Of a stretch of 64,000 nucleotides of DNA, positions 18,501-27,609 are shown piece after piece. The stretch is from assembly GCF_029892565.1 (NCBI RefSeq), contig NZ_JARXVH010000010.1, positions 248,001-312,000 on the forward strand, written 5' to 3'. This DNA comes from Streptomyces pseudovenezuelae. Lineage in GTDB: Bacteria > Actinomycetota > Actinomycetes > Streptomycetales > Streptomycetaceae. How positions within the stretch are numbered: the stretch's first letter is position 1; each line of letters starts with the position of its first letter. The translations under genes were made by a program, and so were the position numbers. Below the pieces are notes generated by a model. The model searched no databases and was not told the DNA's origin. It saw only the letters and a program-made list of their open reading frames with translations.

Positions 18501-19398
18501 AGGCACGCCTCTCGACCCGGCGCCCGCACTCAACGAGATCAAGGATCATGACGCGCTGCGCAGCCAGCCGCTGCCCTCTGAGGAGGACTGGGGTGCTACC
18601 CGCGAGCGATTCTCAACGGTCTTCGGCGATCCCGCGCCCACGCTGCGACGTGGCCGCATGGTCAACCAGCTCGCCCGGCAGATCGCCCGGCAGGCGGGCG
18701 CCCACCTGGAGGCGGCCCGTGAGCTGGTGACCCAGCTGGAGCGGCACGCCGGTTTCCTCCAGCTCGACGAAACCATCGAGGGCGGGCGCCTCTCCGTAGC
18801 ACGGCGGGCCGTCGAACTGCTCCAGGAGCTCACGCGCTCGGCCGGTCAGGGCGCCGCCGGAGCACGGAAGACCGTAGAGGCCCTAGCCGCCTTCGACTTC
18901 GGTCAGGTCAGCGCTCACCGGTTCGGGAGCTCGGTCAAGCAGGCCCGTGCGGTGGCACAAGCGCTGGACTCGGCGTCCTGGACCACCCTCGAATTGGCCA
19001 CCACGGAGGGCCCCGAGGGACAGGCACTGCTGGAGTCCCTGCGCAACGCCGCGCAGAGCGACCAGCGGACCAACGACCTGAAGGAGGCGCTGGCCAGGAC
19101 GCAGCGCGAAGTACTGGCTCTGGTGAAACGCAACAGGGCGACGCCGACTCCGCCGCCCGCATCCCCGTCCCCGCGCCCCGGTGACGTACCGCTCGACACT
19201 CCGACGAGTCACCCGCCGGTCCCCGAGCAGCAGACGTCGAGCAGAGGACCGTCTACTCCGGGGCGAGTGAAGCGCTCCGGGGGCGGGCGGACAAGTGCGT
19301 CCAGGGCGGTGGCCGAACTCCAGGCTGAGATCGCGGAGTTGGCGACAGCCGAACCCGGCACCACCGTAGAGATCGAATGGCGGGTCGTCGAAGGATGA
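15505..19398 (+). CDS. pglY: PglY: large BREX ATPase (BrxC/PglY family)
   Basis: This 1297-aa protein starts with an ATG after GGGGAG. It has a Walker A motif GSFGSGKS with K82 near the N-terminus and a Walker B LILFMDE with D293 and E294. PglY/BrxC proteins are AAA-like ATPases that every BREX system needs; they are thought to act with PglZ and PglX on DNA. The C-terminal 120 residues include a Pro/Ser/Thr-rich linker (PPPASPSPRPG) and a short acidic end. Three leucines, codons 475, 517 and 673, use TTA. A TTGACA at 15441 has no properly spaced -10 box, so pglY is probably read from the upstream promoter. The stop overlaps the start region of pglZ. Confidence 0.92.
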   Translation: MSQQPLLLHDVIDIKESISTSDFVLQLSEATAPEGAERALRDYVVTERLLENFDEALGLIRAALDGHTSKAAYLHGSFGSGKSHFMAVLHALLSGAPAVRARTDLDPVLTKHEWLGTEGKRFLLVPYHMLGAKALEQRILGGYVSHVKKLHPEAPTPQVYRTDALFEDIRAMRSRMGNQAVIGGLTSADVGDGAADEEDEWGEAFGWTPQLLDTALAAEEVHEGGQALNLVSPSTPAELRARLVQDASTHLLPGFAKNAAEDEHGFVSLDAGLSVIAEHTKALGYDGLILFMDELILWLATLIHDQKFVAREAGKITNFVEGGDARRAVPVISFIARQRDLRELVGEEVSGAAEASIQDTLNLASGRFDKITLEDRNLPQVAHARLLKPKDGEAAALVDAEFEKTRRIRQEVWDTLLGSDRGADGVGADEESFRLTYPFSPAFMDTLVHVSSALQRNRTGLKLMGQLLAEHRAELRLGDLIPVGDLYPVITAGGDKPFTDSLKVVFEAADKLYRTKLRPYLLLTHNVSEEVIEQYTHRPDSITDPDLRTRIKQFTGDNRIVGTLLLSALAPSVPALSDLTIRRLSALNYGSVVAPIPGREYGILKNKVAEWAGRFPEIKEIGTEANPGVRLELSGVDVDSVVANANVNDNPGNREALAKRLLVEELGIKQDQLINELHFAWRGTERSVEVVFGNVADVDELPDHDLMPQQDGHWRLVIDLPFDDSEWGAREDAMRMQRLRERQGEPSRSVAWLPTHLSSQRYADFRRLVVIDKALSDSQRFDGQYASHLSPDNRARAKGLLETQRDSLLKNVKAAFKQAYGLADKKATDVELGFGDHLQSLREVEGLTLSFGQSLRDGIRHIAGKLLASQYPDHPSLDPDGNGTVVKPADARKVFTHVRAAAEARDGRAEVPAADRNLMRRVATPLRLGQQKEAYFEVSEYWAEHFRQLARGQGVTGDLSLITLTDWTDRPTPRGLPGFLARLVVASFAEMDDRVWVRAGTPLDPAPALNEIKDHDALRSQPLPSEEDWGATRERFSTVFGDPAPTLRRGRMVNQLARQIARQAGAHLEAARELVTQLERHAGFLQLDETIEGGRLSVARRAVELLQELTRSAGQGAAGARKTVEALAAFDFGQVSAHRFGSSVKQARAVAQALDSASWTTLELATTEGPEGQALLESLRNAAQSDQRTNDLKEALARTQREVLALVKRNRATPTPPPASPSPRPGDVPLDTPTSHPPVPEQQTSSRGPSTPGRVKRSGGGRTSASRAVAELQAEIAELATAEPGTTVEIEWRVVEG

Positions 19399-22286
19399 GC
19401 ACGGCGACGACCAGCACGGTGGCCGTGCGGCTGAACCTCGCGACGATCACCCAATTCCTGTCGGCCCAGAGTTCTCTCTCCGACGCCCTGACGGGCCAGG
19501 AGCAGCGACGGGCGGTGCTGCTGCGCTCCGCTCCGCAGTGGGACGGGCCCGCCGAACACGTCTGGGGCGACGGGCTGTCGGTCCGGATCACGGCCGCTCC
19601 CTCCCCGCTCGCCGTGCACGAACTCCTGCTCGACCACCTGTCGGACACGGCGACCGGCCCCGACCTGCTAGTCGTCCTGACCGACCGCGAACTGAACGAG
19701 CTCGACCCCGCCATCCTGGCCCGCGCCCACAAGAAGCGCATCGACACGGTGGACAGCTGGGACGTGGTGCGGGACGCGTTCGGCGCTCATCAGATCGACC
19801 AGCGACTCAGGGACGACAAGTGGGCTGCGGAGGCCCTGCTGGACGCCGCGCCACCGAGGGGCGGCTGGCCCCGGCTGGGAGGCGGCATCCTGTCGCGCGG
19901 CACGGCCCTGTCCGCGCTCGCGCTGCGTCGTCTGAGGCTGGGCAGTTACCAGGACGAGGCGGTCCGTCAGGACCACACCACGTCCGCCGACCGCCTCGAC
20001 ACCCACGCGCTGCTGGGATGGTCCCTGCTTCCGGGCCGTCCAGAGCGCTTCCTGGCGCTGCGCGGCCCCGAACGCGGCGGCCTGTCGGAGTTCCTCAGCG
20101 AAGACGACCGCGCCGGACTCGCGGGTCGAGCGCTCCTGGACCTCGTCGAGGCCGAGCACGGGCCGGACGCGGTGGCCTTCGGACTTGTCTGTGCCGCGCT
20201 GTGGTGCCATTCCGAACCGGACGCCGCCGTCTACACGGCACGCGGCCGCGCGGAACGCTGGTTCGGAGAGCGCCCTTCAGCGCAGGGGGATCAATTGGTC
20301 TCCATGACGACGGCCTTCGGTCGGGCCTCGGAGGACTACGTCGGCACACTGCTCGCCGCAGCAGCCAGGGACCATGCTGCAGGCTCGGAAACAGCCCGCG
20401 AGGCCCGCCGGACCAGCGACACAGTACTGAAGAGCGCATCAGTACTGGTCCGCCAGTTCGGCGCGGAAGCCGCCGCCAGGACCAGTCCACTCTTGTCAGC
20501 AGGTCTGGACGCCAGGTTCACGGCCGTAGGAGAGGCTCTGGCAGCCGGTGAGACGGGACCGCTCGACGCAGCCGTGCGGTCCTTGAGCAGGCACCGGCGT
20601 GCGCAGGGACCGGAGGTCCAGTCGCGGATCGAGCGGACCCGCATGGCCCAGCGGCTCGTCCGGTGGCTGGCCACCGAACCGGAAACCGAGGCGTCCCACG
20701 TGGGCGGAGCCATAGAGCGCCACCTCAAGGAGACCGGTTGGGTGGACCGGGCCCTCGAACACATCGATGCCGGTGGGGACTCCGACGACCAACTGACGGC
20801 CGCTTACGACTCGCTGGCCGTGCGCGTGCGTGCGCGGCGCCACGAGATCGACCGTGAGTTCGCACGCGTTCTGGCGACCTGGACCGCAGCGGGCACAGAC
20901 CCCGGCGGAATGCTGACGGTGGAGACATTCCTGGATCGAGTGGTGAAGCCGGTGGTCCGCGGTGCCGCCGACCGGCGTGTGCTGCTGATCGTCCTGGACG
21001 GGATGAGTACGGCCATCGCCACCGAACTGGGCGAGGAACTACGCGCCACCTGGGCCGAGTTCGATCCGGTGGCCGCCGAAGGCGCTCCGCTCCGCCGTGC
21101 CATGGCGGCGGTTCTTCCCACTCTCACTTCCGTTTCCCGCACTTCGCTGTTCGCGGGCAAAGTGGCGCAGGGATCACAGAAGGACGAGGCCCAGCTCTTT
21201 CCCGCTCTTCCGTTCTGGAACGGTGCGCAGGCGGCAGTGTTCCACAAGGACGATCTGCGAGCCGACAGCGCGGGAGACGCCTTTGGGCCCGCGCTCACCG
21301 AAGCGCTCATGGACGGCCGTACACATGTGGCTGTGGTCCTCAACGCGATCGACGACCGACTCGCCAAGGAACAGAAGCTGGGGGACGGCGCCTGGCAGGC
21401 CGGACATATCCCGGGTCTTCCGGATCTGCTGCGGATCGCCGCCTCGCAGGGGATGGCGGTGGTCATCACCAGCGACCACGGGCATGTCGTGGACCGGCAC
21501 GGAGCGAAGGTGGACGCCAGCTCGCCGCAGTCCGCCCGTCACCGGTCACCGGACGGCGCGGTAGGCCCGATGGAGGTCGCACTGCACGGCCCCCGGGTCG
21601 TCGCGCCGGAGTCCGGGGGATCGATCGTCGCACTGTGGGACGCCGATTCCCGGTACACAGCCCGCAAGGCCGGATACCACGGCGGGGCGTCCCTCGCCGA
21701 GTTCACGATTCCTGTGCTGGCCTTCCTGCCGTTCGGAGCGACCCCGCCTGCAGCCTGGCGGGAGCTGGAGGACCAGCGGCCGACCTGGTGGCTACTGGAG
21801 GCGTCCACGCCCCACCCCATCACCGTCTCGCCGGCTCCGACAGCCACGGCAAAGCGGCAGGCGCGAACGGAGACCCAGTCCCAACTGGCCCGTACGCACG
21901 ACTCGTTGTTCGAGCTCGCAGTAGTCCCGGCACACGACGCCGAGGAGACACTGGTGGCCACCACCCTCGTCGATCCCGACGAAACCCTCATCTCCACCCT
22001 CGTCGCTTCAGAGGCATTTCAGGGCCAGATCGGCCTGCTTGCCCGCAAGCCGCCCATGGACAAAGTCGAAGGGGCAATTCGAGCCCTGCTCGACGCCGGG
22101 GGCACGCTGCCGGTGTCCGCCCTGGCGCAGCGCGTGTCCTACCCGGTGACCCGAGCAGACGGGTTCGCCGCGATCCTGCGCCAACTACTCAATTACGACG
22201 GAGTGCAAGTCCTGGACACGCTGCCGGACGGGCGGACCGTTCGTCTCGATCTCTCCTTGCTCCGCATGCAGTTCGACCTGGGCTGA
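19377..22286 (+). CDS. pglZ: PglZ: alkaline-phosphatase-fold BREX core protein
   Basis: This 969-aa protein has a central PglZ domain with the metal-site elements of alkaline phosphatases: LLIVLDGM with D541 after a hydrophobic strand, and ITSDHGHVVDR with D700, H701 and H703. PglZ is the one gene shared by all BREX types. The start is uncertain: the ATG at 19377 follows GTAGAGA, while the ATG at 19395 forms the common ATGA overlap with the pglY stop and gives MSTATTSTVAVRL. The two differ by six residues. I saw no TTA codons here, unlike its neighbours. The AIPR gene follows after 40 bases. Confidence 0.93.
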   Translation: MAGRRRMSTATTSTVAVRLNLATITQFLSAQSSLSDALTGQEQRRAVLLRSAPQWDGPAEHVWGDGLSVRITAAPSPLAVHELLLDHLSDTATGPDLLVVLTDRELNELDPAILARAHKKRIDTVDSWDVVRDAFGAHQIDQRLRDDKWAAEALLDAAPPRGGWPRLGGGILSRGTALSALALRRLRLGSYQDEAVRQDHTTSADRLDTHALLGWSLLPGRPERFLALRGPERGGLSEFLSEDDRAGLAGRALLDLVEAEHGPDAVAFGLVCAALWCHSEPDAAVYTARGRAERWFGERPSAQGDQLVSMTTAFGRASEDYVGTLLAAAARDHAAGSETAREARRTSDTVLKSASVLVRQFGAEAAARTSPLLSAGLDARFTAVGEALAAGETGPLDAAVRSLSRHRRAQGPEVQSRIERTRMAQRLVRWLATEPETEASHVGGAIERHLKETGWVDRALEHIDAGGDSDDQLTAAYDSLAVRVRARRHEIDREFARVLATWTAAGTDPGGMLTVETFLDRVVKPVVRGAADRRVLLIVLDGMSTAIATELGEELRATWAEFDPVAAEGAPLRRAMAAVLPTLTSVSRTSLFAGKVAQGSQKDEAQLFPALPFWNGAQAAVFHKDDLRADSAGDAFGPALTEALMDGRTHVAVVLNAIDDRLAKEQKLGDGAWQAGHIPGLPDLLRIAASQGMAVVITSDHGHVVDRHGAKVDASSPQSARHRSPDGAVGPMEVALHGPRVVAPESGGSIVALWDADSRYTARKAGYHGGASLAEFTIPVLAFLPFGATPPAAWRELEDQRPTWWLLEASTPHPITVSPAPTATAKRQARTETQSQLARTHDSLFELAVVPAHDAEETLVATTLVDPDETLISTLVASEAFQGQIGLLARKPPMDKVEGAIRALLDAGGTLPVSALAQRVSYPVTRADGFAAILRQLLNYDGVQVLDTLPDGRTVRLDLSLLRMQFDLG

Positions 22287-22326
22287 CGTTCCACATGCCG
22301 CTACCTCCACCGATGAGCCAGGAGCC

Positions 22327-24075
22327 ATGAGCGCCAACGACCGTGTGTTAATCAACCAAATGATCGAGGAGCGCCGCACCACTCGCTCCGTCCCGCTCTC
22401 CTTCGACGCAGCCTTCGAGAGGTTCGCCGGCGAACACGCGCTGCACGGCTTCGGTCTCTCGGAGGAGGAGATCGAGGCCGGCGTGATCGGAGGCGCCAAC
22501 GACGGCGGCATCGACGGGGCCTACGTCTTCCTCGGCGGTCGGCTCCTGCACGAGGACAGCGAGATCTTCCAGCAGCACTCCGCTGTCTCGAACGTGGAGC
22601 AGGGGAGCCAGCTGACGCTCTGGCTCATCCAGGCCAAGACAAGCGCCGGCTTCTCCGAAACAGCCCTGGACAAGGCGGCGTCCACCTGCGCAAACCTGCT
22701 GAACATGGAGGTCGACGAGGACACCGTCGGCGTGCTGTACACAGCCGATCTCCTCGCTCGCTTCAGACTCTTCAGGACAGCGTTGACGCGGCTCCTCACC
22801 CGTCATCCGACCGTACTCATCAAGTTCTCGTACGTGACGCGCGGCGAGGCGAGCGAGGTGCACCCCAAGGTTCAGGCGAAGGCCAAGATCCTGGAGACGC
22901 AATTCTCCAACGCCTTCGCGATCTCAACCGGCGAGGTCGAGTTCCTCGGCCCCGCGGAACTCTGGCAGCGTGCCAGCACCCTCCCCTCGTACACCCTGGA
23001 ACTGCCCTACAGGGAAAGCATCACCCACGGCACCAGTCACATCGCCCTTGTCGGCCTGGGCGAGTACCTCGACTTCCTCAGCGACGAGACCGGGTCGATC
23101 AAGTCCCACATCTTCGACTGGAACGTCCGCGACTATCAGGGCAATGTCGAGGTGAACCGAGAGATCACGGCTTCCCTCCAGAACTCCGAGGCACCGGAGT
23201 TCTGGTGGCTCAACAACGGCATCACCATCGTGTGTTCGCAGGCGACCTCCATCGGAAAGCGGCTCAGCCTCTCCGACGTACAGATAGTCAACGGCCTCCA
23301 GACCTCGTACACCCTCCACGAGACCCTGCACGCCCTCTACTTGACGGACCCAGCCGACCTCGTCTTCAAGAGGCTCGTGCAAGTACGCATCCTCGTCACC
23401 GTGGACCAGGCCGCCCGGGACTCCGTCATCCGCGCCACCAACCGGCAGACGAGCGTACCGGCCGCCTCCCTCCGGGCCACGGACGACATCCAACGGCAGA
23501 TCGAGTCGTACTTCTTGGAACACGGCTGGTTCTATGACCGGCGCAAGAACTTCTACCGGAACCAGGGCAAGCCGGCCGACCGTATCGTCAGCATTCCCCT
23601 GCTGGCACAGTCCGTGATGGCCATGGCGCTGGGACAGCCCGACTACGCCCGTGCCCGCCCCTCGAGCCTGTTGAAGTCCGACACCGACTACCGGCGCGTC
23701 TTCTCGGCGAAGACGGAACTTCCCGTCTACCTGTGGCTGGCCAAGGCTCAACGCCAGGTGGACGAGTTCCTGCAGTCGACGTCGGATCCCATATCCCGTT
23801 CGCTGCACACGAACCTGCACTTCCACCTCGCCATGCTCGGTGCCGTGGACCTCATCGGCCGTGTGTTCAGCAAGCCGGAAACTCTGAACAACGCCGCTCG
23901 GGAAGAAGTCTTCCCGAGCACCGCGCGCCTCGAATTGCTGTGGACGTCGCTTCAGGAGCAGTTCCAGATATTCCAACTGGAGAATCGGTCGGGAGCCGAC
24001 AGGACCGCGAAGAGCAGCGACTTCGTCACCTACCTCACGGCCAACCTCGGGTACGGCAGTCTCCGCAGCAGGTGA
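22327..24075 (+). CDS. AIPR-family protein with putative N-terminal PD-(D/E)XK nuclease domain
   Basis: This 582-aa protein starts with an ATG preceded by GAGCCAGGAG. The middle has the hallmarks of the abortive phage infection AIPR family: NVRDYQGNVEVNREI, EFWWLNNGITIV and VQIVNGLQTSYTLHE. The first 110 residues look like an Mrr-type restriction fold: GANDGGIDGAYVF with D63, then LWLIQAKTS with Q102 and K104, a D...QxK catalytic pattern. AIPR is named from plasmid abortive-infection genes; its biochemistry is poorly known. It sits between pglZ and brxD with gaps of 40 and 46 bases on the same strand, so it is very likely cotranscribed with BREX. Codon 8 is TTA, placing a bldA checkpoint at the start of translation. 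Confidence 0.85.
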   Translation: MSANDRVLINQMIEERRTTRSVPLSFDAAFERFAGEHALHGFGLSEEEIEAGVIGGANDGGIDGAYVFLGGRLLHEDSEIFQQHSAVSNVEQGSQLTLWLIQAKTSAGFSETALDKAASTCANLLNMEVDEDTVGVLYTADLLARFRLFRTALTRLLTRHPTVLIKFSYVTRGEASEVHPKVQAKAKILETQFSNAFAISTGEVEFLGPAELWQRASTLPSYTLELPYRESITHGTSHIALVGLGEYLDFLSDETGSIKSHIFDWNVRDYQGNVEVNREITASLQNSEAPEFWWLNNGITIVCSQATSIGKRLSLSDVQIVNGLQTSYTLHETLHALYLTDPADLVFKRLVQVRILVTVDQAARDSVIRATNRQTSVPAASLRATDDIQRQIESYFLEHGWFYDRRKNFYRNQGKPADRIVSIPLLAQSVMAMALGQPDYARARPSSLLKSDTDYRRVFSAKTELPVYLWLAKAQRQVDEFLQSTSDPISRSLHTNLHFHLAMLGAVDLIGRVFSKPETLNNAAREEVFPSTARLELLWTSLQEQFQIFQLENRSGADRTAKSSDFVTYLTANLGYGSLRSR

Positions 24076-24121
24076 CCTCAGAGCACGGTTCACAGCCTGG
24101 CACGGATGGGACAATCAGCAA

Positions 24122-25447
24122 GTGATCGATCCTCGTCCTTCACTCGTCTCCGCCGCCCGGCGGCGCGCCGCTCTCGACGCCCTCCGGCGCGGTGCGGTGC
24201 CCGAGAGTGGCCTGGATCTTCTTGCCACCGGCCTCGACCGTTTCGAGTCCGCGCTCGACGCGGAACTCGACGCGGTCGCCTCCGGCGCCTCGGTCTTCAA
24301 AGCTGTGCGCGGTGAGTACGGTTCCGGTAAGACCTTCTTCACTCGCTGGCTCGGAGAGCGCGCCAAGCAGCGCAACTTCGCCGTCTCCGAGATCCAGATC
24401 TCGGAGACGGAAACTCCGCTGCACAAGCTGGAGACCGTCTACCGACGCCTCACTGAGCGGCTGTCCACCTCAAGCTTCCCGCCAAGTGCCCTGCGGCCTG
24501 TGGCGGACGCCTGGTTCTACGCCCTGGAGGAGGACGCTCTCGCCGCCGGTGCCGACGAGAACGATCTGAGCGGCGCGGTGGAGGAATTGCTGACCGCCCG
24601 GCTGACCGAGGTGTCGCGACACGCCACGTCCTTCGCAACCGCGCTGCGCGGCTACCGGACCGCGCTCGCCGAGGGCGACGAGGCGACGGCAGCGGCCATC
24701 CTCGCCTGGCTCGGCGGCCAGCCCCATGTGGCGGCTGCGGCACGCCGCTCCGCAGGGGTACGTGGCGACCTCGACCACTTCGGAGCCCTCGGCTTCCTGC
24801 AGGGGTTGCTCATCGTCCTGCGGGATTCCGGCCACCGAGGTCTGTTCGTCGTACTGGACGAAGTGGAAACCCTGCAGAGAGTGCGGTCGGATGCCCGGGA
24901 CAAGGCACTCAACGCCCTGCGCCAGCTGATCGACGAAGTTCACTCCGGGCGGTTCCCTGGCCTCTATCTGGTCATCACCGGCACACCCGCCTTCTACGAC
25001 GGCCAGCAGGGCGTGCAGCGGCTCCCGCCGCTCGCCCAACGGCTCGCCACGGACTTCACGACCGATCCCCGATTCGACAACCCCCGGGCGGTTCAGCTGC
25101 GCCTGCCCGGATTCACCCTGGAGTCGCTGACCGGCCTCGGGATATCCATCCGGGATCTCTACGCAGCCGGGGCAGACTCTCCCGACCGGATCAAAGCTCT
25201 GGCGGACGACGCGTACGTCGCCGATCTCGCCCGTGCGGTGGGCGGAGCCCTCGGCGGCAAGGTGGGGGTCGCACCCCGGCTCTTCCTCAAGAAGCTGGTC
25301 GGCGACATCCTCGACCGCATCGACCAGTTCCCGGACTTCGCCCCGCGCCAGCACTACCGGCTCACGGTGGGCGGCAGTGAACTCACCGACGTAGAGCGGA
25401 ACCTGGCCGGTTCCTCGTCGGCCGACGACATTGACCTGGAGCTGTGA
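24122..25447 (+). CDS. brxD: BrxD: BREX ATP-binding protein
   Basis: This 441-aa P-loop protein has Walker A GEYGSGKT (K70, T71) and Walker B LFVVLDEVE (D246, E247), followed by a sensor-like LVITGTPAF. BrxD is the ATPase found next to pglZ in type 2 BREX operons, where it works with the helicase BrxHI. The start is a GTG without a strong ribosome site (only weak purines in AATCAGCAA), consistent with translational coupling. The stop overlaps the brxHI start by 4 bases (GTGA). Length is normal for the family. Confidence 0.88.
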   Translation: MIDPRPSLVSAARRRAALDALRRGAVPESGLDLLATGLDRFESALDAELDAVASGASVFKAVRGEYGSGKTFFTRWLGERAKQRNFAVSEIQISETETPLHKLETVYRRLTERLSTSSFPPSALRPVADAWFYALEEDALAAGADENDLSGAVEELLTARLTEVSRHATSFATALRGYRTALAEGDEATAAAILAWLGGQPHVAAAARRSAGVRGDLDHFGALGFLQGLLIVLRDSGHRGLFVVLDEVETLQRVRSDARDKALNALRQLIDEVHSGRFPGLYLVITGTPAFYDGQQGVQRLPPLAQRLATDFTTDPRFDNPRAVQLRLPGFTLESLTGLGISIRDLYAAGADSPDRIKALADDAYVADLARAVGGALGGKVGVAPRLFLKKLVGDILDRIDQFPDFAPRQHYRLTVGGSELTDVERNLAGSSSADDIDLEL

Positions 25448-27609
25448 TGACGTCGGCTGCGGATCCTGTCGACCGGCTCGACCCCGTCATCCTGCACCAC
25501 GTGGTCAATACGCTCGGCTGGCCGGATCTGCGGCCCCTGCAGCGAGCCGCGATCAACCCGGTGATGGACGGCGAGGACGCCATACTCCTCGCACCCACCG
25601 CCAGCGGCAAGACCGAGGCAGCTTGTCTGCCGATCCTGTCGGCCATGTCCGCACAGGGATGGACCGGCACTTCAGTCCTCTACCTCTGCCCGCTCAAGGC
25701 GCTACTCAACAACCTGGTGACGCGCGTCGACGGTTACGCGCAGTGGCTCGGTCGGAGCGCGGCACTGTGGCACGGGGACACGAAGGAGTCGAAGCGTCAG
25801 CGCATTCGTACCGACAGGCCCGACATCCTGCTGACGACGCCCGAGTCGCTGGAAGCCATGCTGATTGGAGTGAAGACGGATCACGCCCACTTGCTGGGCG
25901 GAGTCCGGGCCGTCGTCGTCGACGAGGTGCACGCGTTCGCGGGCGACGACCGGGGATGGCATCTTCTGGCTGTCCTCGAACGCCTCCAACGGGTCACTGG
26001 GCGTCCCATTCAGCGGGTCGGGCTGTCGGCAACCGTCGGAAATCCCCACCAACTGCTCACCTGGTTACAAGGATCCGGCGCCGGTCGGCGCCCGGGACAG
26101 GTTATCGGCCCAGAGCTCACGACTCCCTCCGGGGGATCGTCCGCCCAGGTGCCTGCGGGCGGCACGACCGGGTCCCCGCCCGGTGAGATCGAACTCGACT
26201 ATGTGGGCTCTCTGTCCAACGCCGCCAAGGTCATCGCGGCCCTGCACCGGGGTGAAAAGCGTCTGGTCTTCTGTGAGTCACGACGGCAGGTCGAGGAGCT
26301 GGGCGCGGCACTCCGGGCGCGTGACGTCACAGTGTTCCTGTCTCATGCCTCTCTCTCGATCGACGAGCGGGCTCGATCCGAGCAGGCATTCGCCGAAGCC
26401 CGTGACTGTGTCATCGTGGCCACGTCCACCCTGGAACTGGGCATCGACGTCGGCGACCTCGACCGAGTCGTCCAGATTGATTCGCCCAGCACAGTTGCCT
26501 CGTTCCTCCAACGGGTCGGGCGTACTGGGCGTCGCGCGGGAAACACCCGCAACTGCCTGTTCCTGGCCACCCACAAGGACAGTCTGCTGCAGGCCGCCGC
26601 GTTGCTGCTCCTTTGGGGCCGCGGTTGGGTCGAACCAGTTGTCGCACCACCCGAGCCGCGCCATCTCGTCGCGCAGCAACTGCTAGCCGCCACGCTCCAG
26701 GAGCACAAGCTGGGTGATCAGGTGTGGCCCGAGCAGTGGAACGGCCTGGCCCCCTTCGACCGTTCCGCCGCTCCCATCCTGCGTCACCTGACGGAGGGTG
26801 GCTTCCTGGACACCGACCAAGGCATGCTGTTCATCGGCCTGGAGGCCGAACGTCGTTTCGGGCGACGTCACTTCATCGAATTGACCGCGTCCTTCACCGC
26901 GCCACCGCAGTTCACCGTCCTGTCCGGTCGCGCCGAGATCGGTCGGATGGACCCGTCCGTACTCACGGAGGAACGTCCAGGCCCGCGAAGACTGCTGCTG
27001 GCGGGCCGCAGCTGGCAGGTGACGTTCATCGACTGGGGGCGCAAGCGAGTGTTCGTCGAGCCGGTGGACGGCGGCGGGATCGCCAAGTGGTCCGGGGGCA
27101 CACTCGTCGGGCTCTCGTACCAGTTAACGCGCGCCATGCGGGATGTCCTTCTGGGCACCGACCCACGGGTCTCACTCACCCGACGAGCCGAGGTCTGCCT
27201 CCAGGAGTGGCGTGACGAGGACGCCCATCACCTCGTCCACCCCGGCGGGACGCTGGTCGCGCGGCGCGGAAACGACGTCCGCTGGTGGACGTGGGCGGGC
27301 TATCGGGCCAATGTGACGCTGGGCGCGACGCTGTCGTCCATCACCGACCCCGTCCAGCGGCCGACGGACTGCTACCTGCGGCTACGGGAGGACCTGAGCC
27401 CAGACATGTGGCGGGACGCACTGAGCGCCGTAGAAGCCGGGCTGTCACTGGTACTACCCGACGTCGACCAGCGGGCAGTGCGCGGCCTGAAGTTCTCAGC
27501 AGCGCTCCCCCAACGCCTCGCCGTGGCCACCCTGTCGGCAAGACTGGCCGACTTCGACGGCGCACGCGCCGTTCTGGCAGAACCTAAGCGGTTCTCGACC
27601 GTCCACTAA
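25444..27609 (+). CDS. brxHI: BrxHI: Lhr-like DEAD/DEAH-box helicase of type 2 BREX
   Basis: This 721-aa superfamily 2 helicase shows motif I APTASGKT (K56), motif II DEVH (D160-H163), motif III SAT (S195-T197) and a second RecA domain with ATSTLELGIDVGDLD and QRVGRTGRRAG. The C-terminal 250 residues match the extension of Lhr-type helicases only loosely. Helicases of this kind end type 2 BREX operons. Start is a GTG inside the brxD stop; an ATG three bases later is an alternative. Codons 208 and 561 are TTA. It is the last intact gene of the operon. Confidence 0.88.
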   Translation: MMTSAADPVDRLDPVILHHVVNTLGWPDLRPLQRAAINPVMDGEDAILLAPTASGKTEAACLPILSAMSAQGWTGTSVLYLCPLKALLNNLVTRVDGYAQWLGRSAALWHGDTKESKRQRIRTDRPDILLTTPESLEAMLIGVKTDHAHLLGGVRAVVVDEVHAFAGDDRGWHLLAVLERLQRVTGRPIQRVGLSATVGNPHQLLTWLQGSGAGRRPGQVIGPELTTPSGGSSAQVPAGGTTGSPPGEIELDYVGSLSNAAKVIAALHRGEKRLVFCESRRQVEELGAALRARDVTVFLSHASLSIDERARSEQAFAEARDCVIVATSTLELGIDVGDLDRVVQIDSPSTVASFLQRVGRTGRRAGNTRNCLFLATHKDSLLQAAALLLLWGRGWVEPVVAPPEPRHLVAQQLLAATLQEHKLGDQVWPEQWNGLAPFDRSAAPILRHLTEGGFLDTDQGMLFIGLEAERRFGRRHFIELTASFTAPPQFTVLSGRAEIGRMDPSVLTEERPGPRRLLLAGRSWQVTFIDWGRKRVFVEPVDGGGIAKWSGGTLVGLSYQLTRAMRDVLLGTDPRVSLTRRAEVCLQEWRDEDAHHLVHPGGTLVARRGNDVRWWTWAGYRANVTLGATLSSITDPVQRPTDCYLRLREDLSPDMWRDALSAVEAGLSLVLPDVDQRAVRGLKFSAALPQRLAVATLSARLADFDGARAVLAEPKRFSTVH

